From: Fulvitalea axinellae
Lineage (GTDB): Bacteria; Bacteroidota; Bacteroidia; Cytophagales; Cyclobacteriaceae
Direction: 5' to 3'
Length of the DNA stretch: 64,000 bases
NCBI RefSeq assembly: GCF_036492835.1
Contig: NZ_AP025316.1
Location: forward strand, 248,001 to 312,000
The notes beneath the pieces are model-generated. The model worked only from the letters and a program-made list of their open reading frames with translations. It made no database searches and was not told the DNA's origin. The first letter of the stretch is position 1. Every line of letters begins with the position of its first letter. The position numbers and the translations under genes were made by a program. Below, piece by piece: positions 26,331-35,566 of the stretch.

Positions 26331-27680
26331 ATGAAAAGAGGAAACATCATTTTTCTGCTTATCATGACCCTGGCGACACTTCCGCGCCAAAAGGCCCAAG
26401 CCCAAAAAATGGACCTAAAAGGATGTCTTGAATATGCGCTAAAAAATAGTCGCTCATTAAAAAAGGCCAAGCTTGATTTTGACAAAAACGAAGGCAAGCT
26501 TAAAGAGGTATTGGCCAGCGGCCTTCCCCAAATAAATATCGAAGGCGACTATAAGCAACACCTCAAGTTGCCCACTACCATCTTGCCCGGGGCTCTTACC
26601 GGAAATCCGGACGCCGATGACATTTCGGTTCAGATGGGTAAAGAATATAATGCCACGGCCACGGCCAAAGCCACACAACTTTTGTACAGCCAGTCGTTCC
26701 TTTATGCCGTAAAAGCCGCCAAAGAAAGTCGTGAGCTCTACGCCCTGATGCTCGACCGGGCTGAGGAAGACATCATTTTCGACATCTCCACACAGTTCCT
26801 GAAAATCGGACAGCTTACGGAGCAAAAAGAGTTTGTTGACCAAAGCCTCAAGACGCTAAACGAATCGCGCAGATCGACGGCGCTCCGCTACGAGCAAGGC
26901 TTCGCCAAATCCACTGACGTAAAGCGTATAGACGTAAACTTGGGACGGACCGTAGCCAAAGGCAAAGACCTTGAACGAGAGATCAGCCGGATGCACAACT
27001 TGGTGAAGTTTATGATCGGTATGCCTATCGACGCCGATCTCACGCTTGATTTTTCGGCTACCAAAGACGCCCCTTTGCTCGTCTCCGACGCCCAGTTACC
27101 GGCCTTTTCGGGATTCACCAATATCAAAACACTGCGCACGCAGGAGAATCTGTACGGCATCAAGATAAAGGAAATCAACAGCGGCTATATGCCTACACTT
27201 TCGGCCTACGCTAGCGCCGGATGGCAAGCCCAACGCGACGAATTCAACTTCACTTCCGGTTCGGAACCTTGGTTCGGTATGGCCACGGTAGGCCTAAGCC
27301 TTAAGATTCCGGTTTTTGACGGATTCGAGAAGAAAGCCAGAGTAACGCAGGCCAAACTTGAAAGAGACGAAGTCAGCCTCGATATACTCGACGCCCAAGA
27401 GAATATTCGCTTAGAGCATAAAAACGCCCTGGATGGCCTGTCTATAGCCAAGGACCAAAAAGCCAATGCGTACGCAAATATGAATTTGGCGGAGGAGGTC
27501 TACGGCCAAACCCGCATCGAATACAGACAAGGCCTGACTCCCCTCACGGAACTTTTGCAAACCGAAACCGACTGGCGCGAGGCGTCCATGGAATTCGCCA
27601 AACAGAATTTCCAAACCCGCATAGCCGAACTCCAACTCATCAAGGCCCAAGGCCGACTCAAAGAACTCTCCGGAAAATAA
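26331..27680 (+). CDS. TolC-family outer-membrane efflux protein
   Basis: 449 residues. Signal peptide (ending near KAQAQ), then DLKGCLEYALKNSRSLKKAKLDF, the start typical of OEP/TolC repeats. The second repeat starts around SDAQLPAFSGFTNIKTLRTQENLYGIKIKEI. Long amphipathic helices and short strand segments (LPQINIEGDY; MPTLSAYASAGWQ, GLSLKIPVFDGF) follow the trimeric barrel-tunnel pattern, ending in IELQLIKAQGRLKELSG-like helices. It provides the outer-membrane exit duct for the pump encoded by the next two genes, 42 nt and then 69 nt apart, so all three form one operon. Exported substrate cannot be told from sequence. Confidence 0.93.
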   Translation: MKRGNIIFLLIMTLATLPRQKAQAQKMDLKGCLEYALKNSRSLKKAKLDFDKNEGKLKEVLASGLPQINIEGDYKQHLKLPTTILPGALTGNPDADDISVQMGKEYNATATAKATQLLYSQSFLYAVKAAKESRELYALMLDRAEEDIIFDISTQFLKIGQLTEQKEFVDQSLKTLNESRRSTALRYEQGFAKSTDVKRIDVNLGRTVAKGKDLEREISRMHNLVKFMIGMPIDADLTLDFSATKDAPLLVSDAQLPAFSGFTNIKTLRTQENLYGIKIKEINSGYMPTLSAYASAGWQAQRDEFNFTSGSEPWFGMATVGLSLKIPVFDGFEKKARVTQAKLERDEVSLDILDAQENIRLEHKNALDGLSIAKDQKANAYANMNLAEEVYGQTRIEYRQGLTPLTELLQTETDWREASMEFAKQNFQTRIAELQLIKAQGRLKELSGK

Positions 27681-27722
27681 GAAGCTACACTGGCCCCTCA
27701 GCCAGCAAAAATATACTTGGAT

Positions 27723-28778
27723 ATGAAAAAGAAAATCACCTACACCATCGTCACTTTGGCCGTTTTGGCTGGCTTGGTACTCAAACTCTACTCCAATAAA
27801 CAGGAGCTTAAGGCCGAAGCCAGGCTCGCCGAACAAATCACCGCCGAGATCCCCGTAAAGGCGGAAGAGGTGAGAATTATGAACCTCTCCGAAAACTGGG
27901 AGGCCACCGGATACGCCAGCGCAAACCAAAGCGTGGACATTGTCGCCCAAATCAGCGGACGTGTTACGGCCGTACACCGCAAAAAAGGTCAGCATGCGTC
28001 AGCGGGCGCTTCATTACTGCAAATCGACGCTTCAACGCTCAAAAGCAGACTCGCTACGGCTCGGACCAATTTCGAGAAGACGAAGAAGGATTTGGAAAGG
28101 CTAACCATTCTTAAAGAAAATGACGCCACCACGGATTCCGAATTGGAAAAGGCCCGAATAGCCAACAAACAGGCCCAAGCCGAACTCACCTCTTTGAACG
28201 AGCAACTTCGCTTCTCTCAAGTGCGGGCGCCGTTTTCAGGCACTTTGGCCAACGACTTTGTGGAAAAAGGGCAAGTGGTTAATTCAGGCACCAAGCTCGC
28301 CGAATTGCACGATTTGAGTCTGGTCAAAATCACCGTTCAAGTCCCGGAAACACGCGTTTCCCGCCTCCATTCAGGCGACAAGGCGACTGTAGTCTTCAAA
28401 GCTATCCAAGAAAAAAACTTTGAGGGAACCGTAAGCTATATCGCCGACAAAGCCGGTAAGGGCGGCAACTTCGAGGCGGAAATCCTGATCGAGAACAAGG
28501 ACACTTCCATTAAGTCGGGCATGTTCGCCACCGCTACTTTCAAAGCGACTACCGAAGGGGTACGCCTTGCTATTCCCCGTAAGGCAATTGCCGGATCGGT
28601 GTTGAACCCGGAGGTTTTCGTTCTCAAAAACGAAACCGTATCGGCCAGGAAAATCACGCTTGGCAAATCTTGGGGTGATCTGTACTCGGTAACCGAAGGC
28701 CTAGCCGCCGGTGAAAAAATCGTGACGCAAGGTCAAATCAACTTGGTGGACGGCGTAAAGGTGAAAGTCCTCAACTAA
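27723..28778 (+). CDS. RND efflux periplasmic adaptor (membrane-fusion protein)
   Basis: 351 residues from ATG 27723; a TTG two codons earlier is a less likely start. N-terminal membrane anchor (ITYTIVTLAVLAGLVLKLY), then the lipoyl/barrel-sandwich halves: SVDIVAQISGRVTAVHRKKGQ (about 65-85) and FSQVRAPFSGTLANDFVEKG (about 160-180), separated by a helical hairpin of about 60 residues. A beta-barrel domain (VKITVQVPETRVSRLHSGDKA) and a membrane-proximal domain follow. It bridges the RND pump and the TolC-like channel. In the middle of the operon with both partners. Confidence 0.93.
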   Translation: MKKKITYTIVTLAVLAGLVLKLYSNKQELKAEARLAEQITAEIPVKAEEVRIMNLSENWEATGYASANQSVDIVAQISGRVTAVHRKKGQHASAGASLLQIDASTLKSRLATARTNFEKTKKDLERLTILKENDATTDSELEKARIANKQAQAELTSLNEQLRFSQVRAPFSGTLANDFVEKGQVVNSGTKLAELHDLSLVKITVQVPETRVSRLHSGDKATVVFKAIQEKNFEGTVSYIADKAGKGGNFEAEILIENKDTSIKSGMFATATFKATTEGVRLAIPRKAIAGSVLNPEVFVLKNETVSARKITLGKSWGDLYSVTEGLAAGEKIVTQGQINLVDGVKVKVLN

Positions 28779-28847
28779 CGCCTACGGCATAATCCAAATA
28801 CCAAAGATCTATTTTTCCTCAACAGCTTTCGAATAAGCAGACGAGTT

Positions 28848-31800
28848 ATGGACATAGTCAAATTATCGATAAAACGCCCGACGCTTGTTTTCGTCGTGTT
28901 CACCGTGCTGACACTCGGCGGATACTTGGGCTTCAAACTTCTCTCCTATGAGCTTCTTCCGAAGTTCTCGCCGCCGGTAGTCACCATCACTACGGTATAT
29001 CCCGGGGCGGACCCCGCAGAGGTGGAATCGTCTCTGACCAAAGAGATTGAGGACATTGTGGCGTCCACAGAGAGTATCGACAAAATCAATTCGCAGTCCA
29101 TGGAATCATTTTCCTTGGTCCAAATCGAATTCGAAGACGGGGTAGACATTGACGATCTCGAACAAAAAGTACAGCGGAAAATCACCGGCGGGCTCTCCAA
29201 ACTTCCGGATGACGCCGAAATTCCCACAGTACAGAAATTCGACATCGACGACCTTCCGATCATCAAGCTCGGAGCGCTCACTAACCTTAGGCCAACAGAC
29301 GCCTTTGACTGGGTCGAGAACAAACTAAAGCCGGAGCTTTCACGGGTTGAAGGCGTAGCCAAAGTATCGTTGATCGGTGGTACGGAAAGGGAAATCCAAG
29401 TAAATGTAGACCGCAAAAAGATCGACTCCTATGGACTTTCGCTTCCTTCGGTAGTAAAAGCCATCGAAACCGCCAACACAGATATCCCCGCAGGTAAAAT
29501 CAAATCAGCGGGAAACCAAACATTACTTCGCGTGCCCGGCAAAATCAGGGAGCTGGTAACGCTCAGGGAGTTGGTGGTAGCCTATAAGAATGACGGCACC
29601 AGCATTCGCCTCAAAGATATAGCCGAGGTAGTCGATACCGAAAAGGACGCCGAAACTTTGGCCCGAGCCAACGGCTCCAACACCATGATGCTTCAGATAA
29701 GCAAGCAATCCGACGCCAACGCCGTGGCCGTAAGCGCTGAGGTCATGAAAACCCTCACGCAACTCAAAGCCGAGAAGCATGACATCGGATTCGATTACCT
29801 GATTCTGCAAGATTCGTCAGAATTTACCCTGGACGCCGCAAACGGCGTATTCGAAGATTTGATCGCAGCCATTGTTCTGGTGGGTATTATCATGTTCGTG
29901 TTCCTACAAAGCGTACGGAACTCCTTTATCATCATGTTCGTGGTTCCCGTCTCGTTGGTTATTACGCTGGGCGCCATGTATATGCTGGACTATACGTTCA
30001 ACCTTATGTCCCTGCTCGGCCTGACCTTGGCCGTAGGTACGCTGGTCGATGACGCCATTGTGGTGATCGAGAACATTTACCGCCATATGGATATGGGCAA
30101 AAGCTCTTGGAAAGCGGCGTACGAAGGCACCAAGGAAGTGGCCCTGACTATTTTCGCCACCACACTTTCGCTTATCGTCGTATTTCTACCCATCACCTTC
30201 ACCGACGGGCTGGTTGCGAACCTGCTGACGCAATTCTGTATGGTGATGGCCGTATCGGTGATGGTCAGTACTTTCGTAGCCTTGACTATTGTGCCTTGTA
30301 TGGCCGCCCGATTTGCCAGAATCGAGCAGTTTAAGGAAGGTTCTTTGGCTAAAAAACTCGCCGACCGTTTCGAAAAAATGGTCGATATATCAGCCGAGTG
30401 GATTACCAACATCTTGGCTTGGTCACTCAACCACAAATTCGTGACACTGGCGTTTACAGGCCTGTTGTTTTTCGGTTCGTTTACCTTGATCGGAATGGGC
30501 CTTATCGGTTCGAACTTCTTCGTTTCGGGCGACAGGGGCGAATTCCTAATCGAACTGGAATTGCCGAAGGAATCAACCGTAGAGCAAGCCAACCAGGTCA
30601 TTATCCGTGCCGAAAGGCTTATGAAGGAAGAGCCTGTCGTAGAGTCCATCTTCTCCACCGTAGGTACCACTACCTCAAGCCAAGAAGGACAGAATACGGC
30701 CTACAAAGCCGAGCTGAATATCAAACTCATCGATAAGCTCAACCGGGATATTACCACCAAGGTATTCGCCAGAAAAGCGAAAGCCAAACTACAGGAAAAC
30801 CTTGTCGGGACGAAAATCAAACCTGTAAACATCTCGATCTTGGGAATGGCCGAGCGCGCTCCTCTGGAAGTGATCCTTATGGGCGATAATTATGATGAGC
30901 TGATGACCACCGCCCTCAAAGTGCAGGATAGCGTACGTTCAGTACAGGGAACTGTGGAAGTGGAACTTTCCGTAGAGGACGGCAATCCCGAAACCCTGAT
31001 CAAAATAGACCGGGCGCATATGGCGGAGTACAACCTCAGCCTTGCCGAAGTGGGCCAAGCGGTACGTTGGGCATTCGAAGGAAACGACGACCAAGAATTC
31101 TACGACAACGGCTATGAATACGATATCAACATCCGCCTCGACGCTTTCGACCGGAAAAATATCGAAGACGTGTCAAACCTCAAGATCGTCAACCGTGAGG
31201 GCACTGCGATTTACCTTTCACAAATTGCGGAGATCACCAGAGGTTCCGGCCCAACCAAACTCGAAAGAACCGACCGGGCATCATCTATTTCCATAAAAGC
31301 GCAGGGTATCGGCCGTCCAACCGGCGATATGGGTAAAGAGATCATCTCCAAAGTGGAGTCCATAGACATCCCGTCCAGCGTTTCAGTGGACTACGGCGGC
31401 GATATCGCCCAACAGGAAGAAGGTTTCGGCGATTTGGGTATTGCCCTGCTGGCTTCCATTATTCTGGTCTACCTGATTATGGTCGCCCTTTACGATTCGT
31501 TCGCCTATCCTTTGGTTGTGCTCTTTACCATTCCTTTGGCTGTTATCGGAGCTTTGTTGGCCTTGGCTTTGGCAAAAGACACTTTGAGCCTCTTCTCCGG
31601 CTTGGGTATGATTATGCTTATCGGTATGGTGGCCAAAAACGCCATTCTGGTCGTGGACTTCGCCCTTCAACTCCGACAAGAAGGGCATCCGCTACGTGAA
31701 GCGCTGCTTACCGCTACCAAACTCCGTTTCCGCCCGATTCTGATGACCAACATCTCGATGATCATCGGCCTGATGCCAATCGCTTTGGCTACGGGAGCGG

Positions 31801-31988
31801 CATCGGAATGGAAAACCGGCTTGGCTTGGTCGCTGATCGGAGGGCTTTCAAGCTCGATGTTCCTCTCTATGATCATTGTGCCAATCGCCTATGAACTGAT
31901 GGAAAGACTGATGGGGCTTTTCGGCAAAAAAGACGAAAACCCCGCTGAAGAAAATAATCTAATAGACACCGAACTCGAAAGTGTGTAA
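28848..31988 (+). CDS. RND-family efflux transporter permease (HAE1/AcrB type)
   Basis: 1046 residues, the usual length. Starts IVKLSIKRPTLVFVVFTVLTLGGYLGF (TM1); two large periplasmic loops (about 40-335 and 560-870); twelve TM helices in two halves. The TM4 motif GTLVDDAIVVIENIYRHM (about 393-410) contains the Asp-Asp pair of the proton relay, and the TM10 motif (MIGMVAKNAILVVDFALQLR region) supplies the second-half Lys/Asn pattern. It uses the proton gradient to export drugs, bile-like or lipid compounds, or polysaccharide-related products. Ends three codons after an acidic tail and is followed by a terminator at 31994. Confidence 0.95.
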   Translation: MDIVKLSIKRPTLVFVVFTVLTLGGYLGFKLLSYELLPKFSPPVVTITTVYPGADPAEVESSLTKEIEDIVASTESIDKINSQSMESFSLVQIEFEDGVDIDDLEQKVQRKITGGLSKLPDDAEIPTVQKFDIDDLPIIKLGALTNLRPTDAFDWVENKLKPELSRVEGVAKVSLIGGTEREIQVNVDRKKIDSYGLSLPSVVKAIETANTDIPAGKIKSAGNQTLLRVPGKIRELVTLRELVVAYKNDGTSIRLKDIAEVVDTEKDAETLARANGSNTMMLQISKQSDANAVAVSAEVMKTLTQLKAEKHDIGFDYLILQDSSEFTLDAANGVFEDLIAAIVLVGIIMFVFLQSVRNSFIIMFVVPVSLVITLGAMYMLDYTFNLMSLLGLTLAVGTLVDDAIVVIENIYRHMDMGKSSWKAAYEGTKEVALTIFATTLSLIVVFLPITFTDGLVANLLTQFCMVMAVSVMVSTFVALTIVPCMAARFARIEQFKEGSLAKKLADRFEKMVDISAEWITNILAWSLNHKFVTLAFTGLLFFGSFTLIGMGLIGSNFFVSGDRGEFLIELELPKESTVEQANQVIIRAERLMKEEPVVESIFSTVGTTTSSQEGQNTAYKAELNIKLIDKLNRDITTKVFARKAKAKLQENLVGTKIKPVNISILGMAERAPLEVILMGDNYDELMTTALKVQDSVRSVQGTVEVELSVEDGNPETLIKIDRAHMAEYNLSLAEVGQAVRWAFEGNDDQEFYDNGYEYDINIRLDAFDRKNIEDVSNLKIVNREGTAIYLSQIAEITRGSGPTKLERTDRASSISIKAQGIGRPTGDMGKEIISKVESIDIPSSVSVDYGGDIAQQEEGFGDLGIALLASIILVYLIMVALYDSFAYPLVVLFTIPLAVIGALLALALAKDTLSLFSGLGMIMLIGMVAKNAILVVDFALQLRQEGHPLREALLTATKLRFRPILMTNISMIIGLMPIALATGAASEWKTGLAWSLIGGLSSSMFLSMIIVPIAYELMERLMGLFGKKDENPAEENNLIDTELESV

Positions 31989-31993
31989 CCCTG

Positions 31994-32026
31994 AAGCGTC
32001 CCCGGAGCCCTCTGGGGGCGCTTTTA
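31994..32026 (+). terminator. Rho-independent terminator of the efflux operon
   Basis: AAGCGTCCCCGGAG and CTCTGGGGGCGCTT form a GC-rich stem of about 12-14 bp with one G-T pair and one mismatch, followed by TTTA. It begins 6 nt after the RND permease stop. Confidence 0.75.
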
Positions 32027-32148
32027 TTCCAAAAACGCGACTTCGGGACTTATCCAAACTGCAAGTATACGAACAACCTCTTACTGTAATTCTTCCCAAA
32101 ATCGGAGAATTCTATTCCCGTTTCAAAGACTTCTAGTATCCCGAAATT

Positions 32149-32304
32149 ATGCGAAAAAGATTTCCAAAAGCCATAATAGCCTGTTTTACCGCCTGTGCGG
32201 TTACCGTTGCCCTATGTTATGGATTACTGGGCCCCGTAGCGATGGTTTATACAAGCACCTTGGCCGGGTTGGCCGCATTTTTCTGGGTTAGCTACAGAAA
32301 CTAA
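32149..32304 (+). CDS. Small two-helix membrane peptide
   Basis: 51 residues from ATG 32149 to TAA 32302-32304. Basic start (MRKRFPK), then two hydrophobic stretches (IIACFTACAVTVALCYGLLG and VAMVYTSTLAGLAAFFWV), ending in SYRN. The composition and topology look like a real small membrane protein, but no family is recognised. It is 33 nt before the ATG of the outer-membrane protein at 32338, so the two may be co-transcribed. Confidence 0.5.
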   Translation: MRKRFPKAIIACFTACAVTVALCYGLLGPVAMVYTSTLAGLAAFFWVSYRN

Positions 32305-32337
32305 CCATTTTAATATTTTTCCCGAAACGACAATACC

Positions 32338-33303
32338 ATGAAAATATACCGATTCAAATCCATAGCTTTGACCGGCTTCCTCGCTTTATTTTACGCAAAA
32401 GGATTCGCACAAAAAAACAGAGTGCCAATCCAAAGAAAACTCACCGAGATAGAGTTAGCCAAACTAGATTATAGGCTTAACGCGCCACATACTAAAGACC
32501 TTGAAGGCCAAGACAATATCGACGATCAGGAAAGCGATATCAAATCCAGTCACCAACTGCGTTTTGACTTCAAATACCCATTCTTTCGCAGTCAAGACAA
32601 CCGTTGGATAGTTAGTCCATATCTCGGTTATATGTCTGGGTGGTATGATACTGAAGAAAGCGGAACATTCAGGCTAAACAGCCTCACCCTCGGAGCTGAA
32701 ATGTTCCATAGGTTCGGAACAAAAAAGTACTCTCCGATAATCATTGCGAATGGTTGGACAAGGAATTCGGACTCTATTGAGGATTTCCAAGTGGGTGGAA
32801 ACCTGATCTTTATGAAGCCGTTGATTTTGAAGAAAAATACAAGCTTATTTATCGGAGGCTTATCGATTTATAACGGGTTTAATTGGCTTCCTTTTCTTCC
32901 CTTGGTGTCCTACGCCACATATATAGGCCAAAACACTACGCTACAGGTAGTTTTGCCGCACAAAGTGGAAGTCAGAAAATATTTTCGTAAAAAAGGATAC
33001 TTAGCGACAGGTTTAAAAATTGATTCGGACTTCGGAATATTTACAAAGGACTACCTGCCTGAAAATTTCAATCCCGGAAATACGCTTGAGTACAGACAAG
33101 TGTTCGCCTCACTTTACGCATCGCTTAACTACCCGCTAAACGATTTCTTTTGGATCAATACTGACTTAGGATTGACCACACAGTTCAGAAGTTATATAAG
33201 CGATGACTCACATGGTAGCAACGAAGGTTACTTCAAGGAAAATTCGGCGAATTTATACTTCAAAGTCGGACTTGCCTTCAAACCAAAGATTGGAAAAAAA
33301 TAG
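32338..33303 (+). CDS. Outer-membrane beta-barrel protein of unknown function (DUF6268-like)
   Basis: 321 residues. Signal peptide ending near GFAQ; a short periplasmic segment; then alternating hydrophobic/polar strands typical of a barrel of about 12 strands (HQLRFDFKYPFF, WIVSPYLGYMSGWYDT, SLTLGAEMFHRFG, ANLYFKVGLAFKPK). The general pattern fits the DUF6268 type of Bacteroidota outer-membrane proteins, a tentative assignment. No enzymatic site is seen. It is upstream of a DUF2147-like exported protein and a membrane AraC regulator in the same direction, and may be a target of that regulator. Confidence 0.65.
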   Translation: MKIYRFKSIALTGFLALFYAKGFAQKNRVPIQRKLTEIELAKLDYRLNAPHTKDLEGQDNIDDQESDIKSSHQLRFDFKYPFFRSQDNRWIVSPYLGYMSGWYDTEESGTFRLNSLTLGAEMFHRFGTKKYSPIIIANGWTRNSDSIEDFQVGGNLIFMKPLILKKNTSLFIGGLSIYNGFNWLPFLPLVSYATYIGQNTTLQVVLPHKVEVRKYFRKKGYLATGLKIDSDFGIFTKDYLPENFNPGNTLEYRQVFASLYASLNYPLNDFFWINTDLGLTTQFRSYISDDSHGSNEGYFKENSANLYFKVGLAFKPKIGKK

Positions 33304-33439
33304 ATTGGCTATAGCCAACATTCAAGCGTAAGTGTCGGGCACTTGCGCTTTTGGTGTTAGCCTCAATTTGCCAACAAACATTCTCATACAAATCCATCAG
33401 CCATTTTTCGATCCCGAGAAATGGATTAACTCTTTAGCT

Positions 33440-33892
33440 ATGGTGAAATTTTACCTAATACCGATCCTAATCACAACTATATTTTTTATTAATAATATTG
33501 AAAAACAGCTTCCGCAAGAAACCATTCCCCAAAACCAACTAATCGGAAAATGGCAAGGTCCGAATGGAGTTGTCTGGTCCGTGCGTAAAGAAAAAGAAGG
33601 CTATATTGCGCTTTTGGCTGATTTTGGCGTACATTCGGGCATTCCGGAACGGGACATTCACAATAGCGATCCCGAGCTAAGGAGCCGTCAATGCCTAAAT
33701 ATTTTCCTGGCCACCGATATCCGGAAAATTGGCAAACTCCGCTGGAAAAGCGATTCCTTGTACGATCCCGCCACTGGCCTTGACATCCATGCCCGGTTGG
33801 AGCTCATCGGTGATGATCAATTGAAAGTCACAAGGTACGTGTTCATCCCATTCTTCGGAGAATCCACATATTGGACAAGACTTAGAGAGTAA
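33440..33892 (+). CDS. DUF2147-like exported small protein
   Basis: 150 residues from ATG 33440. A longer frame from 33332 would put 36 extra residues before a good N-terminal hydrophobic segment (FYLIPILITTIFFI), so 33440 is chosen. The mature part shows the DUF2147 pattern: LIGKWQGPNGVVW, GYIALLADFG, LRWKSDSLYDPATGLDIHARLEL and LKVTRYVFIPFFGESTYWTRL. Members are small secreted beta proteins of unclear role, often near outer-membrane or regulator genes. Ends 6 nt before the next gene, so the two are probably translated from one mRNA. Confidence 0.75.
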   Translation: MVKFYLIPILITTIFFINNIEKQLPQETIPQNQLIGKWQGPNGVVWSVRKEKEGYIALLADFGVHSGIPERDIHNSDPELRSRQCLNIFLATDIRKIGKLRWKSDSLYDPATGLDIHARLELIGDDQLKVTRYVFIPFFGESTYWTRLRE

Positions 33893-33898
33893 CGATAC

Positions 33899-35080
33899 AT
33901 GATATCGAGCCTGACAGAACCGCTGCTTTATATTTCCATTGCCCAAACATTTTTCGTGACGCTTTTGATCGTCACCAAAAACCAAAGTAACTACACGGAC
34001 AGGTTCCTTATAGGGTGGCTCGGTTGCTTGGGAATAGGAAGCGTGCTGAACCTGCTTAGGCTCCATTACAATACTTTTTTCCAGCCACCACCCGTTGTTG
34101 ACACCTTATTGGCCGTCAGTAACCCTTTAATGCTCTACTACGCGCGTAGTCTCGTTATTCCGGACTACAAGTTCAATAGGAAAGAAGCTTACCTTCTGGC
34201 GCCGTTTATAGCGTTGGTAGTGGGCGTTGCGTCCATTTCATTTCGCAGGTTTGTAGGTTTGGAGCCTCCGGGCGTAGCCTATGGGCCAAACAAAGTGGAA
34301 TTTGATACGGGAAAAGCGATACTTATTCTGACCCTTGTGTTCGCTTATGTCGTGTTCTATTCTTTCCAGACTTTCAAAGCCATTAACAGCAACCAAAAGC
34401 ATCTTGAAGACAATTATTCGATAAAGAGTGAGGAAGTGCAGCTCAGGTGGCTCAAGTACGTGGCTATCGTTATGTTCGCATCCCAGATTTGGATCTTTTT
34501 CTCCTTGGCCTTCTCTTGGTATTTCAATGAGAATATGGGCTTATACGCTGGCCTCCGGATTGCGATTACCACAGCTGGAAACGTTTTGCTGATTTACCTT
34601 CTGACATATTTCGGGATCAAACAGCCTTCACTTTTTTCCAAGTACCACCATTCACTGCCTGAAGAAGCCCAGAAAGAAGAGGAAAACGCTCACGCAAAGC
34701 TTCTGAACAAAACCGAAGCCGAACGGTACCTCGCGCAGTTGAAAGTGTATATGGAGCGTGACAAACCCCATATCCGCCCGAATTTATCGGCTGTAGAGTT
34801 GGCGGAGTACCTAGGCATATCCAGACACCACCTCACAGAGCTTTTAAACGAGCACCACGGCCTTAACTTCTATACATTCGTAAACCAGTACCGAATCGAG
34901 GAAGTGAAGCGTAAATTCGACGACAGAGCGTATGATCACCTTACTTTGTTGGCCATCGCTTACGATAGTGGCTTCAACTCCAAGTCAGCGTTCAATCTGA
35001 CATTCAAACAAAGCACGGGACAAACGCCTTCCGCCTACCGGAAACAAATTTTGGCGCAAAGACCTGAAAACCCTTCGTAG
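33899..35080 (+). CDS. Membrane-bound AraC-family transcriptional regulator (7-TM plus HTH)
   Basis: 393 residues. Seven hydrophobic helices fill residues about 8-245 (such as LLYISIAQTFFVTLLIV, AYLLAPFIALVVGVASISF, WIFFSLAFSWYF, LLIYLLTYFGI). After a linker (about 255-285) comes a C-terminal AraC-type HTH (about 295-390): LSAVELAEYLGISRHHLTEL and LTLLAIAYDSGFNSKSAFN followed by FKQSTGQTPSAYRK, the usual second HTH signature. This 7-TM plus AraC layout is known in Bacteroidota and suggests sensing in or through the membrane. It is 6 nt after the DUF2147-like gene; autoregulation of the local cluster is a reasonable inference. Confidence 0.9.
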   Translation: MISSLTEPLLYISIAQTFFVTLLIVTKNQSNYTDRFLIGWLGCLGIGSVLNLLRLHYNTFFQPPPVVDTLLAVSNPLMLYYARSLVIPDYKFNRKEAYLLAPFIALVVGVASISFRRFVGLEPPGVAYGPNKVEFDTGKAILILTLVFAYVVFYSFQTFKAINSNQKHLEDNYSIKSEEVQLRWLKYVAIVMFASQIWIFFSLAFSWYFNENMGLYAGLRIAITTAGNVLLIYLLTYFGIKQPSLFSKYHHSLPEEAQKEEENAHAKLLNKTEAERYLAQLKVYMERDKPHIRPNLSAVELAEYLGISRHHLTELLNEHHGLNFYTFVNQYRIEEVKRKFDDRAYDHLTLLAIAYDSGFNSKSAFNLTFKQSTGQTPSAYRKQILAQRPENPS

Positions 35081-35156
35081 CCCCGGCCCGAAATATTAAG
35101 CCCGCGACGGAAGTTCTTTTTATCATATGACACAATTTATCATTTTTTAATATTAT

Positions 35157-35187
35157 TTTGTATTAATAGAATCTGTTTTTACTTTTG
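35157..35187 (+). promoter_or_regulatory. Consensus Bacteroidota promoter before the thioredoxin-like gene
   Basis: TTTG (35157-35160), a 19-nt spacer, and TACTTTTG (35180-35187): both boxes match the Bacteroidota sigma-factor consensus. Transcription should begin near 35193, after the ATG at 35189, which supports the internal ATG at 35234 as start of the next gene. Confidence 0.65.
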
Positions 35188-35233
35188 TATGAGCCATCCG
35201 TCGGCTAGGGATGACGGCAAACTGAAAGCTCGT

Positions 35234-35566
35234 ATGGGAATTAAAACAGTAACTGGATACAATTTCGAACACGAAATCGGAAAAAGCGGGCCAAGTATGG
35301 TCTTCGCTTGGGGCTCTTGGTCTTCCTCTTCCAAAACCGTAGCGGAACTGATAGATTCCGTCGAGGAAAATTTCGGCGAGCAGATCAATATCCTTACTCT
35401 GGACGCCAACCAAGAATCTGATCTTGTTACTCATTTGGGTATCAAAAAAGTTCCCGAATTAATTTTTATGATCGAAGGCGAAGTGGTTGACAAAATTGTT
35501 GGTGTACCTGAGAAAATCGATCTTTTTGAGAAAGTACACGAAATTATTGTCGCGGAATCTTTATAA
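35234..35566 (+). CDS. Thioredoxin-fold protein lacking both catalytic cysteines
   Basis: 110 residues from ATG 35234, chosen because the promoter boxes at 35157-35187 would start transcription after the upstream ATG at 35189. The fold is clear: MVFAWGSWSSSSK corresponds to the WCxPCK active site; the central IDSVEENFGEQINILTLDANQ, cis-proline motif KKVPELIFMIEGEVVDKIVG and C-terminal helix all match thioredoxin. Both catalytic Cys are Ser, so it cannot do thiol-disulfide exchange. Possible roles are chaperone, protein-binding or processivity-type subunit. It sits between a regulator gene and the replication origin. Such degenerate thioredoxins are not unusual, but the location is interesting. 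Confidence 0.8.
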   Translation: MGIKTVTGYNFEHEIGKSGPSMVFAWGSWSSSSKTVAELIDSVEENFGEQINILTLDANQESDLVTHLGIKKVPELIFMIEGEVVDKIVGVPEKIDLFEKVHEIIVAESL

